Shown: piece by piece, positions 5,310-5,599 of the stretch | How positions within the stretch are numbered: position 1 is the stretch's first letter | How the letters are laid out: each line of letters opens with the position of its first letter | From: PUMD01 sp964599275 | Lineage (GTDB): Bacteria; Bacillota; Sulfobacillia; SLMV01 | Reading direction: 5' to 3' | NCBI GenBank assembly: GCA_964599275.1 | Contig: CAZRFK010000104.1 | Location: 1 to 5,599, forward strand | Length of the DNA stretch: 5,599 nt | The notes under the pieces: model-generated | The model's database searches: none | What the model was told of the DNA's origin: nothing | What the model saw: only the letters and a program-made list of their open reading frames with translations | Program-made: the position numbers and the translations under genes

Positions 5310-5599
5310 GTGCGCCAGTTGCGCAAAACACTATTTGTTGTAGCAGTTGTGGCATTGTTCGTATTGGCACTGGGCCCACAGGTACAGGCATCCTGGTACT
5401 GGAGTAATTGGAGTCAGGATTCTGTCGAAGAGGAAGATGAAGCCCCGGATCCAGAACCAGAAGATCCTCCAGAAGAAGAGACCGATGAACCGGATGAGGC
5501 TTCCGATGAAGATATTGAGCGAACTACGAGTTACAAAGGGGGATGGGCACGAAGATGGTTGGAGCCGGAGCCTGAACCAGAGCCAGAACCTGAACCGGA
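5310..5599 (+). CDS. Secreted acidic protein with Glu-Pro repeats, 3' partial
   Basis: The frame opens at the GTG at 5310, preceded by GGGAGGTG (5297-5304) with 5 bases between; an in-frame TAG at 5295-5297 excludes an earlier start. It is still open at the window edge after 96 codons. Residues 1-27 are a classic signal peptide: basic MRQLRK, a hydrophobic core, and a probable cut after VQA. The mature protein begins SWYWSNWSQD, then an acidic Asp/Glu/Pro-rich tract (about 39-70), a short region with GGWARRW (about 77-83), and six Glu-Pro pairs (85-96, DNA 5562-5597). Such Pro/Glu tracts usually act as extended spacers across a cell wall or between domains. Function unknown; the main domain may lie beyond the edge. 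Confidence 0.8.
   Translation, partial: MRQLRKTLFVVAVVALFVLALGPQVQASWYWSNWSQDSVEEEDEAPDPEPEDPPEEETDEPDEASDEDIERTTSYKGGWARRWLEPEPEPEPEPEP

Overview
The window looks like chromosomal DNA of an endospore-forming, probably anaerobic member of the Clostridia. This is inferred from strong GGAGG-type ribosome binding sites, mid-range base composition, a cysteine-rich protein of a type I associate with clostridial spore formers, and a promoter upstream of it that resembles a SigK site. I cannot name the species. Coding is mixed in strand: two genes on +, one on -, one on +, one on -, then two on +.

Positions 1-1511 hold the end of a type IV pilus or type II secretion assembly operon. A PilO-like protein (5' end outside the window) is followed 18 bases later by a membrane-anchored protein. 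That protein appears to be four tandem secretin N-domain-like (NolW/STN-type) repeats with no secretin barrel. Positions 1512-2080 carry a convergent minus-strand OsmC-family peroxiredoxin-like gene. It has a clean intrinsic terminator and, in its leader, a perfect 14-bp G/C-tract palindrome resembling the operators of CsoR/CstR-family repressors. Positions 2296-2590 carry a sigma-A-like promoter and a small FmdB-family zinc-ribbon protein.

Positions 2591-2956 have no convincing protein gene but are rich in hairpins, including a branched fold that favours plus-strand RNA. Positions 2957-3610 (minus) encode a 12-cysteine protein, possibly a spore coat component. It is divergent from a 468-residue tryptophan-rich protein of unknown function that ends in a basic linker and a coiled coil (3722-5128). 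After a 181-base gap with a wobble-paired hairpin, a secreted acidic Glu-Pro-repeat protein begins at 5310 and runs off the window.

The first two genes probably act together in pilus or pseudopilus assembly at the cell membrane. The OsmC and FmdB genes are separately regulated single genes. The last three could belong to a surface or spore-envelope function, but that link rests only on position and composition. No CRISPR array, tRNA, rRNA or transposase was found.
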